64,000 nucleotides of DNA from Micromonospora sp. NBRC 110009 (GTDB taxonomy: Bacteria; Actinomycetota; Actinomycetes; Mycobacteriales; Micromonosporaceae). The notes beneath the pieces were generated by a model. The model saw only the letters and a list, made by a program, of their open reading frames with translations, made no database searches and had not been told where the DNA came from. Positions 1-9,483 of this stretch are shown piece by piece; the first letter of the stretch is position 1, and the number at the start of each line of letters is the position of its first letter. A program made the position numbers and the translations under genes. The DNA is taken from assembly GCF_030518795.1 (NCBI RefSeq), contig NZ_CP130427.1, positions 3,162,001 through 3,226,000 of the forward strand, read 5' to 3'.

Positions 1-316
1 GCAGGTCGGGAGGAAGCTCCAGCGGGATGCCGAGCCGGAGGAGGCCGCCGCCCGCCGCGGCGTGCCGGGTGACCGCGGCCACCGCCTGGTCGTACCGCGC
101 GAGGACGGCGCGCGCCTCCGCCAGCAGGGTCATGCCCGGCTCGGTGGCCCGCACGCCGGTGCTGCCGCGGACCACCAGTTGCACGCCGAGCTGTCGCTCC
201 AGCGCGTTCATGGTCTGCGACAGTGCGGGCTGACTCACATGCATCCGCCGTGCGGCCGCGGACAGGCTCCCTTCCTCGACGACCGCCACGAACGCCCGCA
301 TTTCCCGCAGTTCCAC
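1..316 (-). CDS. LysR-family transcriptional regulator, 3' part cut by window edge
   Basis: The first ~105 residues of a LysR-type regulator are present; the effector domain lies outside the window. The N-terminus shows the classic winged helix-turn-helix: ELREMRAFVAVVEEGSLSAA, then RRMHVSQPALSQTMNALE, a hydrophobic turn and the LLVRxxxGVxxT-like wing (here VVRGSTGVRATEPG). I chose the GTG at 314-316 because it is the only start in this frame just before VELREM; the nearby ATG is in another frame. LysR proteins bind upstream of target genes and respond to a small ligand; the target and ligand cannot be read from what is present. The gene faces away from whiD across a short gap that holds a strong hairpin and a GGCATATGCC palindrome. 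Confidence 0.85.
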   Translation of the reverse strand, partial: MELREMRAFVAVVEEGSLSAAARRMHVSQPALSQTMNALERQLGVQLVVRGSTGVRATEPGMTLLAEARAVLARYDQAVAAVTRHAAAGGGLLRLGIPLELPPDL

Positions 317-364
317 CGGCCCATCACACCACGCCCACCCGTGGCTCCCGGGCGGTCCGGGGCG

Positions 365-374
365 GGCATATGCC
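365..374. promoter_or_regulatory. GGCATATGCC palindrome, copy 1
   Basis: A perfect 10-bp palindrome lies about 50 bp before the LysR start. The same 10-mer occurs once more at 963-972, between whiD and bldM. Such an AT-centred 10-mer is unlikely twice by chance in DNA this GC-rich, so it may be an operator. The binding protein is unknown. Confidence 0.35.
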
Positions 375-404
375 GACGCCGCGCCCTACCGGGCGCGGCG
401 TCGG
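373..404 (-). terminator. Hairpin downstream of whiD
   Basis: Perfect 14-bp arms (373-386 and 391-404) with a 4-nt loop lie 19 bp past the whiD stop. There is no T-run, as is usual for actinobacterial terminators. It probably ends whiD transcription and shields the LysR gene. Confidence 0.6.
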
Positions 405-423
405 GTTGGTCGGTGTCGGTGGA

Positions 424-807
424 TCAGGCGATCTTGCGCTGGTCCGGCACGGCGGTCTTGTGCGGCCGGCCGAGGCGGGCCTCCAGCCGGGCGACGTCCA
501 CCCGGGTCTGCCGGCGGTCGGCCAGGTCCTCCCAGCCGAGGGCGAGCAGGCGCAGCCGCTCCGCCTCGCTGAACCCGCCCCACACGCCGTAGGGCTCGCG
601 GACCGACAGGGCGTGCGCGGCGCACTCGGCGCGCACGGGGCAGCTCCGGCAGACCGCCTTGGCGCCCGACTCGCGGCGCAGTCGCGAGGAGCCGCGCTCG
701 CCGTCGGGGTGGAAGAACTGGGCGCTGTCCCGGCCCCGGCAGGCACCGAGCCGCTGCCAGTCCCACAGGTCGACGATGGGTCCAGGCAGCCTACGTACGT
801 TCGACAT
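424..807 (-). CDS. whiD: WhiB-family iron-sulfur regulator, WhiD/WhiB3 type
   Basis: A 127-residue Wbl protein. The four cluster ligands are C23, C53, C56 and C62 (C-x29-C-x2-C-x5-C), followed by the family turn YGVWGG. The N-terminal LPGPxxDLWDWQ stretch and the FFHPDGERGSSR segment match Streptomyces WhiD as I recall it, and the position beside bldM and guaB fits whiD/whiB3. These proteins carry a redox- and NO-sensitive [4Fe-4S] cluster and usually act by binding the primary sigma factor; WhiD is needed for late spore maturation. A GTG two codons upstream is in frame, but AGGAGG sits 7 nt before the ATG at 807, so I use the ATG. The gene is divergent from bldM and shares a ~255-bp control region with it. 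Confidence 0.93.
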   Translation of the reverse strand: MSNVRRLPGPIVDLWDWQRLGACRGRDSAQFFHPDGERGSSRLRRESGAKAVCRSCPVRAECAAHALSVREPYGVWGGFSEAERLRLLALGWEDLADRRQTRVDVARLEARLGRPHKTAVPDQRKIA

Positions 808-1062
808 CAGCACCCCTCCTCCCGCGCGGCACCGCGGAGAATCCTTTGTGGCGAGCTACCGGGCGGCGGGCCCGCGCGGGACGCCGGTTCCGGTCTGGAC
901 CCCTCGGTACCCGGGCTTTCCCGCGCTCACACATCTGTGATCGAAAACCTCGGACAACTAGCGGCATATGCCCCATCTGCCGGAAAAGTTCGGATGATTG
1001 CCCGGAACCTCCTCCCGAGCCGACGCCGTCATGGTCTGCTCTGAGGCGGAGAGGAGACCACT
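808..1062. promoter_or_regulatory. Divergent whiD-bldM control region
   Basis: About 255 bp without a gene. It holds the whiD ribosome binding site (AGGAGG), a second GGCATATGCC palindrome at 963-972, and a GGAGAGGAG ribosome binding site for bldM at 1048-1056. No clear -35/-10 pair was found by eye. Two developmental regulators share it, so cross-regulation is plausible but not shown. Confidence 0.5.
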
Positions 1063-1887
1063 GTGCGTAGCGTTCTCGTGTGCGTTCGGACACCACTCGC
1101 GGCCCAGCATCTGACCTCCGCGGCGGCGCGGCTCGGGCTGTCCGGCGTCCTGCGGACCGCCGTCTCCGATCCCGAGGTGATGTTGCGGCTCGCCGAGCGG
1201 CCGGTCGATGTGATCCTCGCCGACACCGCCCTCACCCGGCCGGACAGCGCGGGGTTCGTCCGCCGGGTGCTCGCCCGGGCGCCCCAGGCCGCCGTGGTGC
1301 TGCTCGGCACGGAGGAGTCCGAGGCGGCGGCCGCCACCATCAACGCCGGGGCGCGCGGGCTGATCCAGGGCGCGGACCACGACCTGACCAGCGCGGTGGC
1401 GAAGGCCCTGCTGCTGCTCGCCGCGCCCGGACGGGCCACCCGGAACCGGGTGACCGACCCGGCCCGGGACGCCGCCGCGGTCGGCGGACCGGTCCGGTCG
1501 GCCGCGCCCGGGCGCACCCCGAGCGGGTCGACGCCGGCCTGGCCGGCGGGGGCGGCGGAGGGGCCTGGCAACGCGCCGACCATGGTGCCGGTGCAACGCG
1601 GGGACGACCCGGCCGAACCGACGGCCGGTGAGCCGGAGCCGACGCCGGCGACCACTGCGCCGCGCGCGGGCTCCCGGGGCCCCCGCAGCGCGATCGGGCT
1701 CACCGAGCGTGAGCTCCAGGTGCTGCTCGGCATGGCCGAGGGGAAGAGCAACGCGGAGATCGGCCGGGAGCTGTTCGTCTCGGAGGACACGGTCAAGACG
1801 CACGCCCGGCGGCTCTTCCGCAAGTTGGGCGCCCGCGACCGGGCGCACGCGGTGGCCGCCGGCTTCCGTGCCGGCCTGGTCGCCTGA
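1063..1887 (+). CDS. bldM: BldM-like LuxR/NarL-family developmental regulator with degenerate receiver
   Basis: 274 residues: an N-terminal receiver-like domain (~1-115), a Pro/Ala/Gly-rich linker (~120-205) and a C-terminal LuxR-type helix-turn-helix (LTERELQVLLGMAEGKSN, then SEDTVKTHARRLFRKLG) that closely resembles BldM. BldM controls aerial development and sporulation genes with WhiI in Streptomyces. The usual acidic pair at the start of the receiver is replaced by Val-Arg (residues 8-9, in VLVCVRTP), the phosphoacceptor-equivalent D54 is kept, and the conserved lysine region reads ARGLIQG, so normal phosphorylation is doubtful. The linker makes it longer than the ~200-residue Streptomyces protein. 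GTG start with GGAGAGGAG 6 nt upstream. It converges with the DUF5319 gene, only 7 bp apart. Confidence 0.85.
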   Translation: MRSVLVCVRTPLAAQHLTSAAARLGLSGVLRTAVSDPEVMLRLAERPVDVILADTALTRPDSAGFVRRVLARAPQAAVVLLGTEESEAAAATINAGARGLIQGADHDLTSAVAKALLLLAAPGRATRNRVTDPARDAAAVGGPVRSAAPGRTPSGSTPAWPAGAAEGPGNAPTMVPVQRGDDPAEPTAGEPEPTPATTAPRAGSRGPRSAIGLTERELQVLLGMAEGKSNAEIGRELFVSEDTVKTHARRLFRKLGARDRAHAVAAGFRAGLVA

Positions 1888-1894
1888 GCGCCGG

Positions 1895-2305
1895 TCAGTC
1901 CCCGGCGGGGGTCTCGTCCTCGGTGCCCTCGGTCAGGGTGTCGTGCACGCCGTCGGCGTAGCCCCGGGCGTAGTCCCAGCTGACGTAGTGGTCCGGATCC
2001 GGGTCGTAGGCCGGCTCGTGCACCCGCGGGCGACCGGAGTTGAGCAGGTGCCGCAGGTTGCCCCGGAGGAGGTCCCAGTCGAAGTAGTGCGGCTCGCGGC
2101 AGTCCTCGCACTCGATGACCAGGCCCCGGACCCCGATCGGCTGGAGCAGCGCCTGGTAGATCTCCAGGTCGGCGAGGTCCTCCAGGACGTCCTGCCGCTC
2201 GACCTCGGTCAGCGGGTCGAGCGGGTCGTCCTCGCGCGGGTCGTGCAGGCCGGCGGCCGGATCGGCCGGGTCGCCGTTGAACGGGTCCATGGGCTCGTCG
2301 TGCAC
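1895..2305 (-). CDS. DUF5319 family protein
   Basis: A 136-residue acidic soluble protein of the family that regularly sits beside guaB in actinobacteria. It begins VHDEPMDPFNGDPADP, which is the usual family N-terminus, so the GTG at 2303-2305 is preferred over the ATG five codons on. A Cys pair (IECEDCREPHYFDW) could bind metal, and the C-terminal half carries the family-typical DPDHYVSWDYARGYADGV. No biochemical role is known to me. It is transcribed away from guaB. The same frame stays open far upstream across guaB and beyond, but that extension is antisense shadow. Confidence 0.85.
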   Translation of the reverse strand: MHDEPMDPFNGDPADPAAGLHDPREDDPLDPLTEVERQDVLEDLADLEIYQALLQPIGVRGLVIECEDCREPHYFDWDLLRGNLRHLLNSGRPRVHEPAYDPDPDHYVSWDYARGYADGVHDTLTEGTEDETPAGD

Positions 2306-2473
2306 CCCCTCACCGTAGTCCCCGACGCGCCGGAAAGTCCGCCCCAGGGGACTGCGTGTGGCACGGCCTGCCGGGGCCCGCCGCTGCCGGGGGCGGCGCA
2401 GCTCAATGGGTACGATGAAGCGACGCGCCGTCACCTCGGTGCGCGCCGGTGCCCGCGCGCGCCGCCTCGCTGA

Positions 2474-4066
<1,593 letters not shown>

Positions 4067-4096
4067 CCCACCACCCCCAACCACCTGGAGTCCCCC

Positions 4097-5215
4097 ATGC
4101 GTGACGTGGTCGAGATCGGGCTGGGCAAGACCGCGCAGCGCGGCTACCACCTGGACGACATCGCCATCGTGCCGAGCCGTCGCACCCGGGACGTCGACGA
4201 CGTCTCCACCGCGTGGCAGCTCGACGCGTACCAGTTCGGCATCCCCTGCGTCGGGCACCCGTCCGACGCCACCATGAGCCCCACCTCCGCGGTGAAGCTG
4301 GGTCAGCTCGGCGGCCTCGGCGTGCTCAACGTCGAGGGCCTCTGGACCCGCTACGAGAACCCGACCAAGGTGCTCGAGGAGCTGGCCGGCCTGGACGAGG
4401 AGGCCCGGGCGACCAAGCGCCTCCAGGAGGTCTACGCGGAGCCGATCCGGCCCGACCTGATCGCCGAGCGGGTCCGCGAGCTGCGGGCCGGCGGCGGCAC
4501 GGTGGCCGTCCGGGTGTCCCCGCAGCACACCCTCGCGCTCGCCCCGGTGATCCTCGACGCCGGCGTGGACATCCTGGTCATCCAGGGCACGATCGTCTCC
4601 GCCGAGCACGTCTCCACCACCGACGAGCCGCTGAACCTCAAGGAGTTCATCGCCGACCTGGACCTGCCCGTCATCGTCGGCGGCTGCACCGACTACAAGA
4701 CCGCGCTGCACCTGATGCGGACCGGCGCCGCCGGCGTGATCGTCGGCATCGGCGGCGACGACTGGTCGACCACCGAGTCGGTGCTCGGCATCCGGGTGCC
4801 GATGGCCACCGCCATCGCCGACGCCGCCGCGGCCCGCCGCGACTACCTGGACGAGACCGGCGGCCGGTACGTGCACCTGATCGCCGACGGCGACATGCAG
4901 ACCTCCGGCGACATCGCCAAGGCGCTCGGCTGCGGTGCCGACGCGGTGATGCTCGGCGAGCCGCTCTCGCTCTGCGAGGAGGCCCCGGCCGGCGGCGCCT
5001 GGTGGCACTCGGCGGCGAGCCACCCGTCGCTGCCGCGCGGCGCGTTCGAGGTGGCCGGCGAGCCGCTCGGCTCGATGGAGAAGCTGCTCTTCGGGCCGGC
5101 CGACGAGCCGGAGGGCCAGCTCAACCTCTTCGGCGGCCTGCGCCGGGCGATGGCCAAGTGCGGCTACCGCGACCTCAAGGAGTTCCAGAAGGTCGGCCTG
5201 GTGCTCGACCGCTGA
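4097..5215 (+). CDS. guaB3: GuaB3-family IMP dehydrogenase-related protein
   Basis: 372 residues of the IMPDH/GMP reductase fold without CBS domains, typical for the actinobacterial GuaB3 family always found behind guaB. The barrel segments (YHLDDIAIVPS, then LGGLGVLNVEGLW) and the phosphate-binding [20 protein letters not shown] are conserved. Where true IMPDH has the GPGAICTTR catalytic loop, this protein reads VGIGGDDWSTTESVLG, so the catalytic cysteine is missing and normal IMPDH chemistry is unlikely. A regulatory or different purine-nucleotide role is possible. ATG start with CTGGAG six bases upstream. In an operon with guaB. Confidence 0.93.
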   Translation: MRDVVEIGLGKTAQRGYHLDDIAIVPSRRTRDVDDVSTAWQLDAYQFGIPCVGHPSDATMSPTSAVKLGQLGGLGVLNVEGLWTRYENPTKVLEELAGLDEEARATKRLQEVYAEPIRPDLIAERVRELRAGGGTVAVRVSPQHTLALAPVILDAGVDILVIQGTIVSAEHVSTTDEPLNLKEFIADLDLPVIVGGCTDYKTALHLMRTGAAGVIVGIGGDDWSTTESVLGIRVPMATAIADAAAARRDYLDETGGRYVHLIADGDMQTSGDIAKALGCGADAVMLGEPLSLCEEAPAGGAWWHSAASHPSLPRGAFEVAGEPLGSMEKLLFGPADEPEGQLNLFGGLRRAMAKCGYRDLKEFQKVGLVLDR

Positions 5216-5278
5216 ACCGTCGGCGACCGGGCGACGGCGCGGGTGCGGGATTTCGTCCCACCCGCGCCGTCGCGCATC

Positions 5279-5290
5279 TAGGCTCGGCGG
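5279..5290 (+). promoter_or_regulatory. Probable -10 element for a leaderless mRNA (first M1 peptidase)
   Basis: TAGGCT at 5279-5284 is followed by six bases and then the ATG at 5291, so transcription would start at or next to the initiator codon. There is no Shine-Dalgarno sequence before this start. The same arrangement recurs before purN and the MauE gene. Confidence 0.55.
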
Positions 5291-6682
5291 ATGACACGGG
5301 GGTGGCGCTGGTCGGCGGTCGCGCTGGCCGTCGCGCTGCTGGCCGCCGGGTGCACGGGGGACGACGGTCGGTTCCGTCCCGGTGCGGCCGACGCGGGCGA
5401 CCCGTACGTGCCCGGGGCCGGCAACGGCGGCTACGACGTCGACCACTACGCGCTGAAGGTCCGCTACGACCCGGCCGACGACCGGCTCACCGGCCAGGCG
5501 ACCATCACGGCCACCGCCACCACCGGGCTGTCCCGGTTCCACCTGGACCTCGCCGGCCTCACCGTCGACCGGGTCCGCGTCGACGGCGCCCCGGCCACCC
5601 AGCGGCGGGACGGCAACGAGCTGGTGGTCACCCCGGCGCGCGGCCTGCCGGCCGGGAAGCGGTTCACCGTCGAGGTGGCGTACGGCGGGGTGCCGCGGTC
5701 GCTGCCCAGTGGGGAGCTGGGCGACGGTGGCTTCCACGCCACCCCGGACGGCGCGATCGCGCTCGGCCAGCCGGAGTCGGCGAGCACCTGGTACCCGGTC
5801 AACGACCACCCCTCCGACAAGGCCACCTACGACCTCGAGGTGACCGTGCCGGACGGGCTCGCCGCGCTGAGCAACGGGGTGCCGAAGGGGCGGGACAGCC
5901 GGGCCGGCTGGACCACCTGGCGCTGGGCCGAGGGCGCGCCCATGGCCAGCTACCTGACCACCCTGGTGATCGGGAACTACCGGGTGTCGACCGGCACCCA
6001 TGCCGGGAAGCCGCTGGTCACCGCGGTCGCCGCCGGGCTGCCCGCGGACGGGCCGGAGGCCGCCTCGGTGGCCCGCACCGGCGAGATCGCCGACTTCCTG
6101 GCCGGCCGATTCGGGCCGTACCCGTTCGACGCGTACGGCGGGATCGTGGTCGCCGACGGCCGGATCCGGTATGCGCTGGAGACCCAGACCCGCCCGGTCT
6201 ACGGGCCGGGCTTCTTCCGCGGCGGCCGGCCGAACCCGACGGTCGTCGCGCACGAGCTGGCCCACCAGTGGTTCGGCGACAGCGTGTCGCTGGCCCGGTG
6301 GGGGGACATCTGGCTCAACGAGGGCTTCGCCACGTACGCGGAATGGCTCTGGGACGAGCACGACGGCGGCCCCACTGTCGCGCGGGCCTTCGCCGAGCGC
6401 TACGCGGCGACCGACTGGACCAGGCCGACGGTCGACCCGGGCCGGGCGGGGATGTTCGGCGACGCGGTCTACCAGCGTGGTGCGCTCGCCGTGCACGCGT
6501 TGCGCCGCGCGGTCGGCGACGAGACCTTCTTCCGGATCCTGCGCGGCTGGCTGGCCGAGCGGCGGAACGGCACCGCCACCACCGCCGACTTCGTCGGCTA
6601 CGTCGAGCGGGTGGCCGGCCGGCCGCTCCGCCCGCTCTTCGACGCCTGGCTGGCCGGTGCCACCGCGCCCGCCCTGCCGTGA
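5291..6682 (+). CDS. M1-family metallopeptidase, lipoprotein, copy 1
   Basis: 463 residues. The N-terminus is a lipoprotein signal (hydrophobic run, then LLAAGC with lipid Cys C21), so the enzyme should sit outside the cell on the membrane. The zinc site is complete: HELAHQW at 321-327 and NEGFATY with E344, giving HEXXH-x18-E. A central QTRPVY segment lies about 60 residues earlier, near the GxMEN-like position of M1 enzymes. It has the N-terminal beta domain and catalytic domain but lacks the large C-terminal domain of full-size aminopeptidase N (about 850 residues). It probably trims peptides from the cell surface. A close paralogue follows at 6768, indicating tandem duplication. Confidence 0.93.
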   Translation: MTRGWRWSAVALAVALLAAGCTGDDGRFRPGAADAGDPYVPGAGNGGYDVDHYALKVRYDPADDRLTGQATITATATTGLSRFHLDLAGLTVDRVRVDGAPATQRRDGNELVVTPARGLPAGKRFTVEVAYGGVPRSLPSGELGDGGFHATPDGAIALGQPESASTWYPVNDHPSDKATYDLEVTVPDGLAALSNGVPKGRDSRAGWTTWRWAEGAPMASYLTTLVIGNYRVSTGTHAGKPLVTAVAAGLPADGPEAASVARTGEIADFLAGRFGPYPFDAYGGIVVADGRIRYALETQTRPVYGPGFFRGGRPNPTVVAHELAHQWFGDSVSLARWGDIWLNEGFATYAEWLWDEHDGGPTVARAFAERYAATDWTRPTVDPGRAGMFGDAVYQRGALAVHALRRAVGDETFFRILRGWLAERRNGTATTADFVGYVERVAGRPLRPLFDAWLAGATAPALP

Positions 6683-6704
6683 TGCGGGCGTGACGGTCGG
6701 TCGG

Positions 6705-6710
6705 TAGGCT
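6705..6710 (+). promoter_or_regulatory. Putative -10 (TAGGCT) for the second M1 peptidase
   Basis: TAGGCT occurs 58 bp before the start codon, identical to the hexamer before the first copy. Here it would give a leader of about 50 nt containing the AGGGAGG ribosome binding site. Confidence 0.4.
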
Positions 6711-6767
6711 GCCGCGGGCGGAGCGGCCCGCGTGGGTCCGCTCGCCCGCCAGGGAGGGATCGAGGCG

Positions 6768-8228
6768 ATGACGCTGGCGCGGCGGAGCGGACGACGACTC
6801 GGGCTGCTGGTCTCCGGCGTGCTGCTGCTCAGCGGCTGCGGCGCCCCCGCCGCCGAGCGGGCGGCCACCACGTCCGGCGCACCCACGCCGACGGCCGCGC
6901 GCAGCTTCGCGCCCGGCGCGCCCGGGGTGGGCGACCCCTACTTCCCGAGCTACGGCAACGGCGGGTACGACGTCGCCCACTACACGGTCAAGGTCCGCTA
7001 CGACCCGGCGACCGACCGGCTCGCCGGCACCACCACGCTGCGCGGCACCGCCACCACCAACCTGTCCGCGTTCAACCTCGACCTGGCCGGGCTGACGGTG
7101 CGGTCGGTGACGGTGGACGGGGCCAAGGCCCGGCACGCGCGCACCGGCGACGAGCTGGTCGTCACCCCGGCGGTCGGCCTGACCTCGGGCAACGGCTTCG
7201 TCGCCGAGATCCGGTACGACGGGGAGCCGGCCGCCCTGAAGAACGACGTGCTCGGCGAGGGCGGCTGGCTGCACACCTCGGACGGCGCCATCGCGCTCGG
7301 CCAGCCGGAGTCGGCGAGCACCTGGTTCCCGGTCAACGACCACCCCTCCGACAAGGCCGCCTACGACTTCGAGATCACCGTGCCGAAGCAGCTCACCGCG
7401 GTCAGCAACGGGGTGCCGACGGGGCGGACGGTCCGGGGTGGCTGGGCCACCTGGACCTGGTCCGAGGGCGCGCCGATGGCCAGCTACCTCGCCACGGTGG
7501 TGATCGGGAAGTTCCGGGTGACCACCGGGGAGCACAAGGGACGGCCGGTGTTCAGCGCGGTCAGCACGAAGGTGGCCGCCGGGGCGCCGGACCGGTCCGT
7601 CGCGCGGACCATCGAGGTCGCCGACTACCTGGAGAGCGTCTTCGGGCCGTATCCGTTCGACGCGTACGGCGGGGTGGTGGTCGCCGACGACCGGGTCCGG
7701 TACGCGCTGGAGACCCAGACCCGGCCGGTCTACTCGGCCGGCTTCTTCCGGCAGGGCGAGAACACCGGCGTGGTCGCGCACGAACTGGCCCACCAGTGGT
7801 ACGGCGACAGCGTGTCGCTGGCGAAGTGGCAGGACATCTGGCTCAACGAGGGGCTGGCCACCTACGCCGAGTGGCTCTGGGCCGAGCACACCGGCTCCTC
7901 GACCGTGCAGCGCACCTTCGACCAGACGTACACGACCGCACCCGGGCAGGTGTGGCGTACCCCGCCCGGCAAGCCCGGGGTGTCGAACCTGTTCGGCCGG
8001 TCGGTCTACGAGCGGGGCGGGATGACGGTCCACGCGTTGCGGGTCGCCGTCGGCGACACCGACTTCTTCTCCATCCTGCGGAGCTGGGCGGCGGAGCGGA
8101 AGAACGGCAACGCCACCACCGCCGACTTCGTGGCCCTCGCCGAGCGGGTCTCCGGCAAGAAGCTGGGCAAGGTCTTCGACTCCTGGCTCTACGGGACCGA
8201 GCGGCCGGCCCGGCCGAAGCCGCTCTGA
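6768..8228 (+). CDS. M1-family metallopeptidase, lipoprotein, copy 2
   Basis: 486 residues, closely similar in order and motifs to the gene just upstream. Lipoprotein signal with LLLSGC (lipid Cys C24), then a Thr/Ala/Pro spacer and the shared GDPYFPSYGNGGYDV start of the beta domain. The zinc site is HELAHQW at 338-344 with E361 in NEGLATY. An in-frame upstream codon would add 12 residues before the signal peptide, so I use the ATG at 6768, which follows AGGGAGG by 10 bases. Surface-anchored aminopeptidase-like activity is inferred. The stop is 1 bp from the stop of the convergent LCP gene, leaving no room for a terminator. Confidence 0.93.
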   Translation: MTLARRSGRRLGLLVSGVLLLSGCGAPAAERAATTSGAPTPTAARSFAPGAPGVGDPYFPSYGNGGYDVAHYTVKVRYDPATDRLAGTTTLRGTATTNLSAFNLDLAGLTVRSVTVDGAKARHARTGDELVVTPAVGLTSGNGFVAEIRYDGEPAALKNDVLGEGGWLHTSDGAIALGQPESASTWFPVNDHPSDKAAYDFEITVPKQLTAVSNGVPTGRTVRGGWATWTWSEGAPMASYLATVVIGKFRVTTGEHKGRPVFSAVSTKVAAGAPDRSVARTIEVADYLESVFGPYPFDAYGGVVVADDRVRYALETQTRPVYSAGFFRQGENTGVVAHELAHQWYGDSVSLAKWQDIWLNEGLATYAEWLWAEHTGSSTVQRTFDQTYTTAPGQVWRTPPGKPGVSNLFGRSVYERGGMTVHALRVAVGDTDFFSILRSWAAERKNGNATTADFVALAERVSGKKLGKVFDSWLYGTERPARPKPL

Positions 8229-8229
8229 C

Positions 8230-9339
8230 TCAGGTCTTCACCCGCAGCGACGGGTGGGCGGCGAGGAACCGGTCGGCGGTGCCGCCGCGCAGCGCCGCGA
8301 GGAACTGCCGCCCCACCGGGCGGAGCTGTTCGCCCCGGTACGACCCGCCGCTGCCCACCGCCCCGCCGGGGAGCCCGACCAGCACGAAGCCGTCGGCGGG
8401 CACCCCGCTCAGGGCGTACGCGAAGTCCACCAGCTTGCGCCCGCCGCCGACGTACACCAGGGTCCGGCCGAGCGCGGCCACCACCTGCTCGACCCGGTCC
8501 GGGTCCCGGGCCAGGCCCTGGTCCAGGATCTTCCGGGCCAGCGCCCGGATGAGCTGCTGCTGGTGGCGCTGCCGGGTGTAGTCACCGCCGGCGGTGTAGC
8601 GCTGCCGGGCGTAGTCCAGCGCCTGCCAGCCGGTCAGGTGGCGGTTGCCCTTCTCGTAGACCATCTGCGGTCCGGTGTACGTGCTGCCGGCGCGGTCCCG
8701 GTAGCGCCCGTCGGGCCGGCGGTGGATCGAGGCGACCCGCTGGTCCACGTAGAGGTCCACCCCACCGAGGGTGTCCACCAGCTTGTCGAAGCCGCCGAAG
8801 GTGATCACCGCGCCCGCGTCGATGCGCAGCCCGGTGTACCGGCTGACGGTGGCGCGCAGCAGCTCGTACCCCTGGGCGGTGCTGGGGTGCGCCTTGTCCC
8901 CGGGGACCCGGCTGCCGTAGCTCATCGCGTGGGTGAGCTTGGTCCGGCCGCCCGGGTAGCCGGACTTCGGGTAGGCGGGGATGTCCACCACCAGGTCGCG
9001 GGGGAGGGAGAAGAGGTACGCCCGGCCCAGCCCGGCCGGCACGTGCAGCACCAGCACCGCGTCGGCGTGCGGCTCCCAGCCGGGCACGCTGACCCGGGTG
9101 TCGACGCCGACGAGCAGCAGGTTGAGCGGGCCGGTGAGGTCGGCGCCCGGCGGCGGGGTGGGGCTGGCCGGGCTCGGCGTCGGGGTCGACGGGCCGGGCG
9201 ATCCGGTGGGTGCGGCGGAGCCGGCGATCGGGGCGGGCGACGGGCGGGACACCAGCCGGGCGGTGACCACCGCGCCGGCGGCGACCAGCAGGACGGCGAC
9301 CAGGGCGGCCAGCCCCAGCGGCCAGCGTCGTCTCGTCAT
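8230..9339 (-). CDS. LytR-CpsA-Psr (LCP) family cell-wall glycopolymer ligase
   Basis: 369 residues: a short basic N-terminus, one membrane helix (~residues 6-28), a Pro/Ser/Thr-rich periplasmic linker and the LCP catalytic domain. Visible family features are LNLLLVGVDTR at the domain start, the SLPRD segment, the THAMSYG stretch and a late LDYARQRYTAGGDYTRQRHQ arginine-rich region. LCP enzymes transfer undecaprenyl-linked polymers such as arabinogalactan or teichoic-like chains to peptidoglycan on the outer face of the membrane. The start is the ATG at 9337-9339, since AAGGAGAAACCC sits directly before it; the longer open frame upstream lacks such a site. Confidence 0.93.
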   Translation of the reverse strand: MTRRRWPLGLAALVAVLLVAAGAVVTARLVSRPSPAPIAGSAAPTGSPGPSTPTPSPASPTPPPGADLTGPLNLLLVGVDTRVSVPGWEPHADAVLVLHVPAGLGRAYLFSLPRDLVVDIPAYPKSGYPGGRTKLTHAMSYGSRVPGDKAHPSTAQGYELLRATVSRYTGLRIDAGAVITFGGFDKLVDTLGGVDLYVDQRVASIHRRPDGRYRDRAGSTYTGPQMVYEKGNRHLTGWQALDYARQRYTAGGDYTRQRHQQQLIRALARKILDQGLARDPDRVEQVVAALGRTLVYVGGGRKLVDFAYALSGVPADGFVLVGLPGGAVGSGGSYRGEQLRPVGRQFLAALRGGTADRFLAAHPSLRVKT

Positions 9340-9483
9340 GGGTTTCTCCTTCCCCCGTGTGACTCGACGCGGTAGGGGGTGCCACAGGTTGCAGTGACAG
9401 GAATCCCGGGCCATCGAGCGCTCTGCATGATCCGCGAAAAACTCGTGCTGGCGCTATAGCTACTCGTCGGTAATGATGCGTTC
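9340..9483. promoter_or_regulatory. Divergent LCP-GMC intergenic region
   Basis: About 144 bp, lower in GC than its surroundings, holding the LCP ribosome binding site and AT-rich hexamers such as TATAGC near 9457 and TAATGA just before the GMC start. It presumably contains promoters in both directions. No operator symmetry was recognised. Confidence 0.4.
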
